Of a DNA stretch of 9,139 bases, positions 1 through 4,400 are shown one piece after another; position 1 is the first letter of the stretch, and every line of letters begins with the position of its first letter. Under the pieces are notes generated by a model that was not told the DNA's origin, did not search any database, and saw nothing but the letters and a program-made list of their open reading frames with translations. A program made the translations under genes and the position numbers. The DNA comes from an uncultured Desulfovibrio sp. GTDB lineage: Bacteria; Desulfobacterota; Desulfovibrionia; Desulfovibrionales; Desulfovibrionaceae. The stretch is taken from contig CAJUMQ010000045.1 of assembly GCA_910587035.1 (NCBI GenBank), positions 1-9,139 of the forward strand, given 5' to 3'.

Positions 1-177
1 GAAAGCACACGACGGCAGGCAGGGCGAGATTTTTTTGATTGCATGCTGGCCCGGCATGAAGGGGCGCGGCGGCGGAAAAAGCGCGTTAGAATCGTGCAGT
101 GGAAGGTGTTCCACACCGAAGAGACGGTCAGGGATGGGCCGACCCGCGAAAATCCTTCTTGGCAAAAGCGTTTTTGA
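1..177 (+). CDS. Possible 3' end of an upstream gene (partial)
   Basis: Frame 1 is open from the window edge to a TGA at 175-177. It gives a 58-residue basic tail (RRKK patch, then ending in WQKRF). I do not recognise a family. Frame 2 is also open, to a TAG at 197-199, and ends with a GRPAKI-like stretch, so the frame choice is uncertain. The stop lies on the -35 box of the promoter proposed for the next genes, which would fit the end of one unit and the start of another. That a gene ends here is an inference from openness only. Confidence 0.25.
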   Translation, partial: ESTRRQAGRDFFDCMLARHEGARRRKKRVRIVQWKVFHTEETVRDGPTRENPSWQKRF

Positions 178-202
178 CTGGCGCCATGAAAACCTATAGA
201 TT
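174..202 (+). promoter_or_regulatory. Putative sigma70-type promoter of micro-ORF pair 1
   Basis: TTGACT (174-179), a 17-bp spacer and TAGATT (197-202) form a good sigma70-like promoter. The layout matches the TTGACT-17-TAGTTT promoter at 2777-2805. The expected start near 209 leaves only about 10 nt before the ATG at 219, so this cassette would lack the long leader seen in the two others. No 15-bp palindromic operator is visible in the spacer. Confidence 0.4.
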
Positions 203-218
203 TTGGTTGAGGTTGAGC

Positions 219-386
219 ATGTTGAAATATTGGTCAAATATTTTTGGAATGTTGGGTGTGGCTTTGATTGCCACTGCGTTTTTCCGTGATGATTGGCAAG
301 CTGGCTGCATAGCTGGTGCGATTTTCATCTTTATTGGCGCATGGTTTCATGGTCTTGCACTTCCAATCCAAAGAGGTAAAAAATGA
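219..386 (+). CDS. Small membrane protein (55 aa), micro-ORF pair 1, first member
   Basis: The protein starts MLKYWSNIFG and continues with two hydrophobic segments (about residues 8-22 and 28-47) joined by a short charged turn (RDDW). It has a basic tail ending RGKK. The start at 219 was preferred over the in-frame ATG at 186 or a GTG at 99 because it aligns with the 49-aa protein at 2970: both have YW near the start, then the shared segment MLGVALIA, AFF, and a charged Asp-Trp turn. GAGG lies just upstream. The stop overlaps the next start as ATGA, so the two are probably translationally coupled. Function is unknown. It resembles holin-, toxin- or exclusion-type micro-membrane proteins only in size and hydropathy. 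Confidence 0.65.
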   Translation: MLKYWSNIFGMLGVALIATAFFRDDWQAGCIAGAIFIFIGAWFHGLALPIQRGKK

Positions 387-472
387 GCCCTTATTACTAT
401 GTACTTATCGGTGGCCTTATTGTTGCGGCTTTCGTTTACTGGCGATATGGCCGACGTGAAAAACGCGGATAA
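383..472 (+). CDS. Tiny membrane peptide (29 aa), micro-ORF pair 1, second member
   Basis: A short Tyr-rich start (MSPYYY) is followed by one hydrophobic helix (about residues 6-20) and a very basic C-terminus (WRYGRREKRG). This is the classic layout of a single-pass N-out/C-in peptide. The ATG overlaps the upstream stop by ATGA, with GAGG in the end of the preceding gene. The same overlap and size recur at 4225-4314, and the same gene order at 3123-3197. That recurrence is the main evidence that such a short frame is real. Unlike the other two copies it lacks the C-terminal SRGWIK motif. Function is unknown. Confidence 0.6.
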   Translation: MSPYYYVLIGGLIVAAFVYWRYGRREKRG

Positions 473-490
473 ACAACATTTGCATCTGAC

Positions 491-519
491 AAAAGCCCTT
501 CGTTCTCGGAGGGCTTTTT
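491..519 (+). terminator. Rho-independent terminator
   Basis: AAGCCCT and AGGGCTT arms surround a short loop and run into a T-tract (515-519). It lies 20 nt after the second micro-ORF and ends that unit. Confidence 0.85.
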
Positions 520-587
520 GTTTGACCGACCACATTTGAGCATCGTGAGAGGTATGACTTGGCCATAAAGATGGATTTCGTTTCTGA

Positions 588-648
588 CAGCTGGCAACTG
601 GCGAGGTTGCCGGCTGGACTGGAATGGGATTTGTGGTTACGCTCACAA
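588..648 (+). other. Two-hairpin leader ahead of the DUF1640-like gene
   Basis: An 11-bp stem (588-598 with 606-616, one T·G pair) has a 7-nt loop. A second small stem follows (TTGTG 631-635 with CACAA 644-648). The pair ends about 12 nt before the ATG at 661, close to the GGAGG at 652-656. It could modulate translation or mRNA stability. No T-tract follows, so it is not a terminator. The rest of 520-587 holds nothing I can name. Confidence 0.4.
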
Positions 649-660
649 CATGGAGGCAGT

Positions 661-927
661 ATGACAACCACGACATTTGATACCCTTGAATATTTTGAAA
701 AGCTCAAAAAGGCCGGAGTGCCTGAAGAGCAGGCCAAGGTTCAAGTTGAGGTCATGCAGTCTGTTGTAAAAAGCTATGATACAGCCACCCGCAAAGAGTT
801 GGCAACCAAAGGCGATCTTGCCAACACCAAACATGAAATCTTGAAATGGGTTATGGGGATTGCTCTTGCCCAGACGGCAGTTATTGTGGCCGTCATCGGA
901 GTCGCGATAGCGCTAATAGCCCGTTAA
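661..927 (+). CDS. DUF1640/CCDC90-like coiled-coil membrane protein
   Basis: An 88-aa protein. Residues 5-20 contain the FDTLEYFEKLKKAG start typical of bacterial DUF1640 proteins. A helical coiled-coil region (about 22-58) with the ELATKGDL motif follows, then one C-terminal membrane helix (about 61-87, rich in V/I/A). Family members are bacterial relatives of the CCDC90/MCU-regulator fold and are often found in phages and mobile elements. Their role there is not established. The start at 661 was chosen over an upstream in-frame ATG at 559 because GGAGG lies at ideal distance and the family begins here; the upstream extension is low-complexity leader with a strong hairpin. The terminator at 982 ends the unit. 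The C-tail topology suggests anchoring in the inner membrane. Confidence 0.75.
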   Translation: MTTTTFDTLEYFEKLKKAGVPEEQAKVQVEVMQSVVKSYDTATRKELATKGDLANTKHEILKWVMGIALAQTAVIVAVIGVAIALIAR

Positions 928-981
928 TGGAGTTTATCTGACCCGTAAGACACGATAAAAATTTTTGCAATCAGTTTGCAA

Positions 982-1008
982 AAGGCGCTCTTAACCGGGC
1001 GCCTTTTT
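982..1008 (+). terminator. Rho-independent terminator (shared cassette type)
   Basis: AAGGCGC (982-988) and GCGCCTT (999-1005) form a 7-bp stem with a 10-nt loop and run into Ts. The stem and loop are identical to the terminator at 3224-3251, and the stem is identical to that at 4341-4369. A-runs on the left side may let it work in both directions. Confidence 0.85.
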
Positions 1009-1019
1009 ATTGCTTTACG

Positions 1020-1083
1020 GCAAAGCGGTTTCGCGCCCAGCTCCAGACTGGCTACACAAGCGCGGCCGGATCCAATCCGACAT
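1020..1083. repeat. Intercassette repeat, copy A (left part only)
   Basis: These 64 bases are identical to 3262-3325. Similarity stops abruptly at 1083, where the AT-rich gene region begins. The right half of the repeat (present in copies B and C) is missing here. Together with the upstream terminator, the shared block with copy C spans roughly 980-1083. No gene is visible in it; function unknown. Confidence 0.8.
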
Positions 1084-1194
1084 TCCAATGTTAAGTTAGA
1101 TGTTGCCAAAAGTTTATTAAGCTAATAGCATAAAACTATAAAGCACCTTTTGTTAGCATAAATACCTGCCACCATAAAGATTAAAGATTTCAGT

Positions 1195-2115
1195 ATGTTA
1201 TCATCAAATAAGCCAGATTTACCTGCCGCCTCTCCCGTGCAACTTTCTTTGTACATCGTAGAAAAACAAATTGAATATGATGGCGTGGAAATGGGAGTGC
1301 TGGAAAATGGCATTCCTTATTTGACTGAAAGAGGTCTTGCAAGGATGTGTGGTATAACAAGAACCTCTCTGGCTGAATTATCAGCAAATTGGAATTTAGA
1401 AAGAACTAAGCCGCGAGGCAAAGAAATTGCTAAAATTCTTGCCGAACATAATTATAAAGACGAAAATTTATTTTTAAATTCCGAATTAAATGGTAATCCT
1501 ATAAAAGCATATCCCGAACCTGTATGTCTATCTCTATTAGAATATTATTCTTTTGTTGTGTCAAATCCACGAAAAGAAGCACAAAATGCCTTTAGAACTT
1601 TAGCAAGAACTACATTTAGAGCGTTTATCTATAGCGCGACAGGCTATTCTCCAGAACAGAGGAAAATTCAAAGCTGGAAAAATTTCCACGATAGAATAGA
1701 TATGACAGCTATGTCAGTTCCAGATGGTTATTTTGGAATTTTTCATGAGATTGCTTATATGATCGTTCCCATGATCCATAATGGTGTTCTTATTTCAGAT
1801 AAAGTAGTTCCTGATATATCTGTTGGTAAATTGTGGGCTAAATATTGGAAAGAAAACAATCTTGATGCTGAATATGGTAAGCCTATAAAATATGAACATA
1901 ATTATCCTTCATATTATCCACAATCAAAATCTAATCCTCAACCTGCTTATGCATATCCTGAACCAGCATTGGGACATTTTAGAAAATGGTTAAGAGAAAA
2001 TTATATTCAAAAGAATTTTCCAAAGTATATTATATCTAAAATCAAAGATATCTCTATTCCATCAAAAACTGGCCAACTTGCCATAAACGCATTTTCTAAA
2101 TATATCAAAGAATAG
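1195..2115 (+). CDS. KilA-N/BstA-like phage protein (candidate abortive-infection or antirepressor-type)
   Basis: A 306-aa soluble protein. The N-terminal part (about 28-75) reads GVEMGVLENGIPYLTERGLARMCGI and a KPRG motif, a DNA-binding-like start common in phage-encoded proteins. The middle (about 100-150) has an AYPEPVCLSLLEYY and LARTTFRAFIY pattern. The C-terminal half contains PDGYFGIFHEIAY, VPDISVGKLWAKYW and ALGHFRKWL blocks ending FPKYI. From memory this resembles prophage proteins with an N-terminal KilA-N-like domain, such as BstA, which aborts infection by other phages. I cannot confirm that match. The ATG at 1195 keeps the whole conserved N-terminus but has no clear Shine-Dalgarno. 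TTGTTA (1150-1155) and CATAAA (1173-1178) may be the promoter. The gene is markedly AT-rich (many AAA, TTA, AGA codons) compared with both sides, suggesting separate acquisition. Confidence 0.75.
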   Translation: MLSSNKPDLPAASPVQLSLYIVEKQIEYDGVEMGVLENGIPYLTERGLARMCGITRTSLAELSANWNLERTKPRGKEIAKILAEHNYKDENLFLNSELNGNPIKAYPEPVCLSLLEYYSFVVSNPRKEAQNAFRTLARTTFRAFIYSATGYSPEQRKIQSWKNFHDRIDMTAMSVPDGYFGIFHEIAYMIVPMIHNGVLISDKVVPDISVGKLWAKYWKENNLDAEYGKPIKYEHNYPSYYPQSKSNPQPAYAYPEPALGHFRKWLRENYIQKNFPKYIISKIKDISIPSKTGQLAINAFSKYIKE

Positions 2116-2122
2116 CGTCCCC

Positions 2123-2151
2123 GAGTTGTGTAACAAAATTTTTTTCAACTC
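2123..2151 (+). other. Weak hairpin after the KilA-N/BstA-like gene
   Basis: GAGTTG (2123-2128) and CAACTC (2146-2151) can pair around an A/T-rich loop. There is no T-tract after the stem, so it is at best a weak or Rho-assisted terminator. Confidence 0.25.
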
Positions 2152-2163
2152 CCTCATCATATG

Positions 2164-2355
2164 TGTTTTTATAGCCTTTCGGCCAAAGGTTTCATGGGCT
2201 GATCCAAACTGTCGCCCACCCATGCCCCGATTCTATCGGGTATCCCTCCACGCTATTTACCACTAGGGCGGTAGCTAACCGGCGCCGCATGGACTGTCGC
2301 TTCACTGGGGCAGATTGTCAAAGAGCGGCCAACTGTTCGGAAATCCCGAATGGCT
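2164..2355. repeat. Intercassette repeat, copy B (full, diverged)
   Basis: This block aligns along its length with 3246-3435: first a diverged left part, then a core at 2263-2289 identical to 3345-3371 (CTAGGGCGG, GTAGCTAACC and GGCGCCGCA in succession), then the shared AAAG-GCGGCCAAC segment. The core can form small hairpins (GGT-AGCTA-ACC and a GGCGCC palindrome). I see no conserved reading frame: the minus-strand frame is open in copy C but broken here. It fills the 2116-2467 gap together with the promoter that follows. Confidence 0.65.
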
Positions 2356-2389
2356 GCCAGCAAACAAAATTTGACTAAAAAAAAGTTTA

Positions 2390-2418
2390 TTGTCAATAGC
2401 TAAAAATAAGTTTATATC
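2390..2418 (+). promoter_or_regulatory. Promoter and imperfect operator of repressor 1
   Basis: TTGTCA (2390-2395), a 17-bp spacer and TATATC (2413-2418) form a promoter. The spacer contains AGCTAAAAATAAGTT (2398-2412), which matches the perfect palindrome at 2786-2800 in 11 of 15 positions. AAGTTTAT also occurs twice (2383-2390 and 2408-2415). This suggests negative autoregulation by the encoded protein (inference). Confidence 0.5.
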
Positions 2419-2467
2419 CTTATACACAAAATCTGTGCTATGAAGGAGGAAAAAAGGAGTGACACAA

Positions 2468-2758
2468 ATGCTCACTAAAGAAGATATGTCCGCGCTGGAA
2501 GCGGCTATCCGATCCTCTCTATTAGCACGGAAACGGGAAATATCTATTTCCGATGAATCTTTAGGCAAAATGGCGTTCCCTTTCATGGCAAATCCCACTG
2601 GTAAAGTTCAAGCACTCCTTGTTGGTCAAGGGGCAGGCGATAAGAGAAAGCCGCAGACTTTGCGGATTGGAGACGCAATGAACCTTTGTGAATCGCTTGG
2701 TCTCCAGTGGGCAGATGTTTTCCGGCAGGCAATAAAAGACATTAAAAATAGAAACTAA
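2468..2758 (+). CDS. Small XRE-like repressor 1 (96 aa)
   Basis: The pattern LGKMAF..., KVQALLVGQGAGDKRKPQ..LR..DAMNLCESLGLQW looks like a lambda-repressor-type helix-turn-helix followed by the 'leu-x-x-aLGl' helix of XRE proteins. It aligns with the protein at 3546 over about 50 residues (shared LG..AFP..A, KVQ, GQG.G..RKPQ.LR, N.CE.LGL.W), roughly half of them identical. The start at 2468 was chosen over the GTG at 2459. AAGGAG (2454-2459) is then 8 nt away, and both paralogues align from their first residue (MLTKEDM with VLNEKGM). An imperfect operator lies in its own promoter and a perfect palindrome lies 28 nt after its stop. It therefore probably represses itself and the downstream RNA/micro-ORF unit. 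Confidence 0.75.
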   Translation: MLTKEDMSALEAAIRSSLLARKREISISDESLGKMAFPFMANPTGKVQALLVGQGAGDKRKPQTLRIGDAMNLCESLGLQWADVFRQAIKDIKNRN

Positions 2759-2776
2759 AAAAAAGTTATTTTTTGA

Positions 2777-2805
2777 TTGACTACAAACTTATTATAAGTT
2801 AGTTT
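2777..2805 (+). promoter_or_regulatory. Promoter with 15-bp palindromic operator 1
   Basis: TTGACT (2777-2782), 17 bp, TAGTTT (2800-2805). The spacer is occupied by the palindrome AACTTA-TTA-TAAGTT (2786-2800). Transcription would start near 2811-2813, exactly where the conserved RNA begins. A bound repressor would block RNA polymerase. The layout is base-for-base equivalent to 3887-3915. Confidence 0.7.
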
Positions 2806-2809
2806 GGCT

Positions 2810-2908
2810 TTGCCGGTGGGAAACATCCACAGGCAAGGCGCAAGGCCAGCAGCCCGATGACAGCAGAGTGATGAACGTTGCCGAGGGTTACGGTGCAAGT
2901 CCGGTTAG
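2810..2908 (+). ncRNA. Conserved structured leader RNA, copy 1
   Basis: These 99 nt are identical to 3920-4018, although the flanking genes are diverged. The predicted start of transcription coincides with its 5' end. The first hairpin is strong: TTGCC+GTGG (2810-2819) pairs with CCAC+GGCAA (2827-2836). A second TTGCC at 2878-2882 could pair with the same GGCAA, offering an alternative fold. Small GGC/GCC and CGG/CCG stems follow. Open frames inside (a four-codon MTAE frame, then one starting MNVAEGYG) are not kept at their 3' ends between copies, so coding is unlikely. It lies about 160 nt ahead of the 49-aa gene, so it is a 5' leader, a processed small RNA, or both. I do not recognise it as a known riboswitch. 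Confidence 0.7.
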
Positions 2909-2969
2909 CAAACATTTTACCCTGCTTGGCAGGTCTTGATTTAATGGTTAGATTGGTGGCGAGGCGGAG

Positions 2970-3119
2970 ATGAAAAAGAAGCAATATTGGTCGGCAGTAT
3001 GTGCCATGTTAGGAGTTGCACTTATAGCTGCAGCATTTTTTGAAAAAGATAACTGGATCTTGGGCATGTTACTCGGCATTTATTCCCTATATTGGGGATC
3101 AAAGTTGGCAGGAGAATAA
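2970..3119 (+). CDS. Small membrane protein (49 aa), micro-ORF pair 2, first member
   Basis: The protein starts with MKKKQYW, then a hydrophobic helix carrying MLGVALIAAAFF (about residues 9-24), a charged EKDNW turn, and a second hydrophobic helix (about 29-44). This is a two-pass membrane topology with a basic N-terminus. The MLGVALIA block and charged turn match the 55-aa protein at 219, and the YW start also matches the 49-aa protein at 4079. GAGG at 2961-2964 is 5 nt from the ATG. The next micro-ORF starts 3 nt after the stop. Function is unknown. Size and hydropathy would fit a holin-like, toxin-like or superinfection-exclusion peptide. Confidence 0.7.
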   Translation: MKKKQYWSAVCAMLGVALIAAAFFEKDNWILGMLLGIYSLYWGSKLAGE

Positions 3120-3122
3120 ATC

Positions 3123-3197
3123 ATGGCTTATTATATCACAATATTTATATTGATTACGGCCATAGGAATTGGTGCAAGTCGCGGCTGGATCAAGTAG
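3123..3197 (+). CDS. Tiny membrane peptide (24 aa), micro-ORF pair 2, second member
   Basis: The peptide starts MAYYI, then a hydrophobic stretch (about residues 5-16), ending GASRGWIK. The last seven residues match the end of the 29-aa peptide at 4225 (SRGWIK), and both end in TAG. GGAG lies 9 nt upstream, in the end of the preceding gene. The single helix is short, so it may associate with the membrane rather than span it. Function is unknown. Confidence 0.6.
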   Translation: MAYYITIFILITAIGIGASRGWIK

Positions 3198-3233
3198 CTC
3201 ATTGTCGTAATCATATAAGGTCAAAGGCGCTCT
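3177..3233 (+). repeat. Cassette 3'-tail direct repeat, copy 1
   Basis: 57 nt identical to 4294-4350. It covers the last codons of the tiny peptide (SRGWIK, stop), the untranslated tail, and the left arm of the terminator. Identity across both coding and non-coding bases suggests RNA-level conservation or recent gene conversion. Confidence 0.8.
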
Positions 3234-3251
3234 TAACCGGGCGCCTTTTTT
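3224..3251 (+). terminator. Rho-independent terminator of cassette 2
   Basis: AAGGCGC (3224-3230) pairs with GCGCCTT (3241-3247), with a run of Ts. Stem and loop are the same as at 982-1008. Confidence 0.85.
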
Positions 3252-3440
3252 ATGCCTTGCAGCAAAGCGGTTTCGCGCCCAGCTCCAGACTGGCTACACA
3301 AGCGCGGCCGGATCCAATCCGACATCTCTCCACACATATCACCGCTAGGGCGGTAGCTAACCGGCGCCGCACGGGCTAGTGCTTCTTCGAGGCTGGTTGT
3401 CAAAGGCGGCCAACTTGTCGGGGTTTCCGACAGGTTGCCG
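3252..3440. repeat. Intercassette repeat, copy C (full)
   Basis: The left part (3262-3325) is identical to copy A. The right part contains the 27-nt core (3345-3371) shared with copy B and the GGCGGCCAAC segment. A minus-strand frame is open across this block (3233-3478), but in copies A and B the equivalent frame is stopped or shifted, so I treat it as non-coding. It occupies most of the 3198-3545 gap. It may be a recombination scar, an RNA on either strand, or a remnant gene. Confidence 0.7.
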
Positions 3441-3469
3441 TTGACTTTCATATAGGTATTTTTTACCTT
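3441..3469 (+). promoter_or_regulatory. Promoter with operator of repressor 2
   Basis: TTGACT (3441-3446), a 17-bp gap and TACCTT (3464-3469) form a candidate promoter. It is overlapped by the palindrome AGGTATTTTTTACCT (3454-3468), nearly the same as the operator at 3896-3910 (14 of 15 positions). This points to autorepression by the downstream gene. Confidence 0.55.
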
Positions 3470-3545
3470 TTTTGTCAATGCTAAATTTTACGCGATGAGC
3501 AAGAGAGGTATTTTTGCTATGAGTAGGGAAAAAGGAGTGTTCCAA

Positions 3546-3869
3546 GTGTTGAATGAAAAAGGTATGGCAGTATTTGAAGATACTGTTCGCCAAACGCTTG
3601 AAGAACGCCGTGCCCAACTCAATATGACCGAACAGGCTCTCGGCGTTTTGGCTTTTCCGCATGTGGCAGATTCTAGGCGTAAGGTTCAGTCTATTCGTAA
3701 AGGACAAGGTTCGGGTGCTAATCGCAAACCGCAGCAGCTCAGAGGGACTGACATATTGAATATGTGTGAAGCCCTTGGATTGCCGTGGAAAGAAGTAATA
3801 GGCAAGGGTTTGGAAAATGCAAAAATAGCCCAGGAAGTAGACCGCCTCGCTGCAATAAAAAATAGGTAA
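3546..3869 (+). CDS. Small XRE-like repressor 2 (107 aa)
   Basis: It is a paralogue of the 96-aa protein at 2468, with the same LG.LAFP..A, KVQ, GQGSG..RKPQ.LR and NMCEALGLPW framework and a slightly longer basic C-terminus. The start is set at GTG 3546 rather than ATG 3495 or 3519. AAGGAG (3532-3537) is 8 nt upstream, exactly as in the paralogue, and the proteins then align from residue 1. The residues that differ between KVQ and the LR motif, where a recognition helix would lie, fit the different operator sequence found on both sides of this gene (AGGTA...TACCT). It is probably an autoregulated repressor of itself and of the following RNA/micro-ORF unit. Confidence 0.75.
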   Translation: MLNEKGMAVFEDTVRQTLEERRAQLNMTEQALGVLAFPHVADSRRKVQSIRKGQGSGANRKPQQLRGTDILNMCEALGLPWKEVIGKGLENAKIAQEVDRLAAIKNR

Positions 3870-3886
3870 AAAATTTGCTTTTCAAG

Positions 3887-3915
3887 TTAACATAAAGGTA
3901 ATTTTTACCTATTTT
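3887..3915 (+). promoter_or_regulatory. Promoter with 15-bp palindromic operator 2
   Basis: TTAACA (3887-3892), 17 bp, TATTTT (3910-3915). The spacer holds AGGTAA-TTT-TTACCT (3896-3910). Its offset from the conserved RNA is identical to that of operator 1. An extra half-site-like AGGTAAAAAATTTGC lies at 3864-3878 over the end of the repressor gene. Around the palindrome, 3891-3917 matches 3449-3475 in all but three positions. Confidence 0.7.
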
Positions 3916-3919
3916 GTTC

Positions 3920-4018
3920 TTGCCGGTGGGAAACATCCACAGGCAAGGCGCAAGGCCAGCAGCCCGATGACAGCAGAGTGATGAACGTTGCCGAGGGTTA
4001 CGGTGCAAGTCCGGTTAG
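3920..4018 (+). ncRNA. Conserved structured leader RNA, copy 2
   Basis: Identical to copy 1 over 99 nt, with the same 5' hairpin and the same alternative TTGCC partner. After 4018 the two leaders diverge but keep a small CTG/CAG hairpin zone and a TTAATGGTTA stretch before the ribosome-binding site. The distance to the ATG is 159-160 nt in both. It is transcribed from operator-controlled promoter 2. Its role is unknown: 5' leader control, a separate small RNA, or both. Confidence 0.7.
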
Positions 4019-4078
4019 AATGTAACGAAGACTGTTGGCAGACTTGGTCTTAATGGTTATTGTGGTTTGGAGGTGGCG

Positions 4079-4228
4079 ATGAAATATTGGGAAACATGGT
4101 TTTTAACATTTGGCGCTGGCTGCATGATTGGTGTAGTTATTTCTCCCGCAAGTTGGGGTGCCGCGATAACTGGAGCAGTACTCACTTGGATCGGATGGAA
4201 GATACACCAGAAGCGAGGTGAAAAATGA
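4079..4228 (+). CDS. Small membrane protein (49 aa), micro-ORF pair 3, first member
   Basis: The protein starts MKYWETWF, then a hydrophobic helix (about residues 8-22), a short SPASW turn, and a second hydrophobic helix (about 27-41). It ends in a basic tail (KIHQKRGEK). Length and layout equal the 49-aa protein at 2970, and the tail resembles RGKK of the protein at 219, but the helix sequence is diverged. GGAGG (4069-4073) is well placed. The stop overlaps the next start as ATGA. Function is unknown. Confidence 0.65.
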   Translation: MKYWETWFLTFGAGCMIGVVISPASWGAAITGAVLTWIGWKIHQKRGEK

Positions 4229-4314
4229 ATATTGGTGTTTTAGCTGTATCAATCGTAGGCGCGATATTTGCTGTTTATGTGTTCACCGGCATCAGTCGCG
4301 GCTGGATCAAGTAG
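4225..4314 (+). CDS. Tiny membrane peptide (29 aa), micro-ORF pair 3, second member
   Basis: One hydrophobic helix (about residues 3-21) is followed by GISRGWIK. It shares its C-terminus with the 24-aa peptide at 3123, and its ATGA overlap with the pair at 383. The conserved, positively charged tail after a helix suggests insertion with the tail in the cytoplasm, perhaps as a contact site for its 49-aa partner (inference). Confidence 0.6.
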   Translation: MNIGVLAVSIVGAIFAVYVFTGISRGWIK

Positions 4315-4350
4315 CTCATTGTCGTAATCATATAAGGTCAAAGGCGCTCT
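4294..4350 (+). repeat. Cassette 3'-tail direct repeat, copy 2
   Basis: 57 nt identical to 3177-3233, from the SRGWIK codons through the untranslated tail into the terminator stem. Confidence 0.8.
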
Positions 4351-4369
4351 CCCCGGGGCGCCTTTTTTT
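4341..4369 (+). terminator. Rho-independent terminator of cassette 3
   Basis: AAGGCGC (4341-4347) pairs with GCGCCTT (4358-4364), followed by seven Ts. The loop differs from the other two copies while the stem is the same, so the stem is what is being kept. Confidence 0.85.
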
Positions 4370-4400
4370 ATGCCCAAATTTACCCCGCAGGGAGGCAGAT

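Noticed and set aside
559..660. N-terminal extension of the DUF1640-like protein from the ATG at 559
   Set aside because: It covers a strong hairpin leader, has no ribosome-binding site, and the family's usual N-terminus begins at 661 after a clear GGAGG.
2786..2908. The 99-nt element as a guide-scaffold RNA (HEARO/omega-RNA style, variable guide then constant scaffold)
   Set aside because: The variable part just upstream is explained by the operators, and the promoters TTGACT-17-TAGTTT and TTAACA-17-TATTTT place the transcript start at the constant part, leaving no guide. No IscB/TnpB-like gene is in the window. A search against Rfam HEARO would settle it.
2810..3197. Group II intron fragment, suggested by the GGTGCAAGTCC stretch
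   Set aside because: The element is far too short, there is no domain V/VI-like end and no reverse transcriptase, and it is placed as a leader in both copies.
2263..3371. CRISPR-like array
   Set aside because: The repeats are few, long, unequal and about 1.1 kb apart, with genes between them; there are no regular short spacers.
3092..3379. A 95-aa plus-strand frame across the tiny peptide and repeat C
   Set aside because: It reads through the terminator and repeat, has no ribosome-binding site, and is out of frame with the two conserved micro-ORFs.
3233..3478. An 81-aa minus-strand frame in repeat C
   Set aside because: The equivalent frame is closed in copy B (stop after the core, one-base shift) and cut short in copy A, so there is no sign of selection for a protein.
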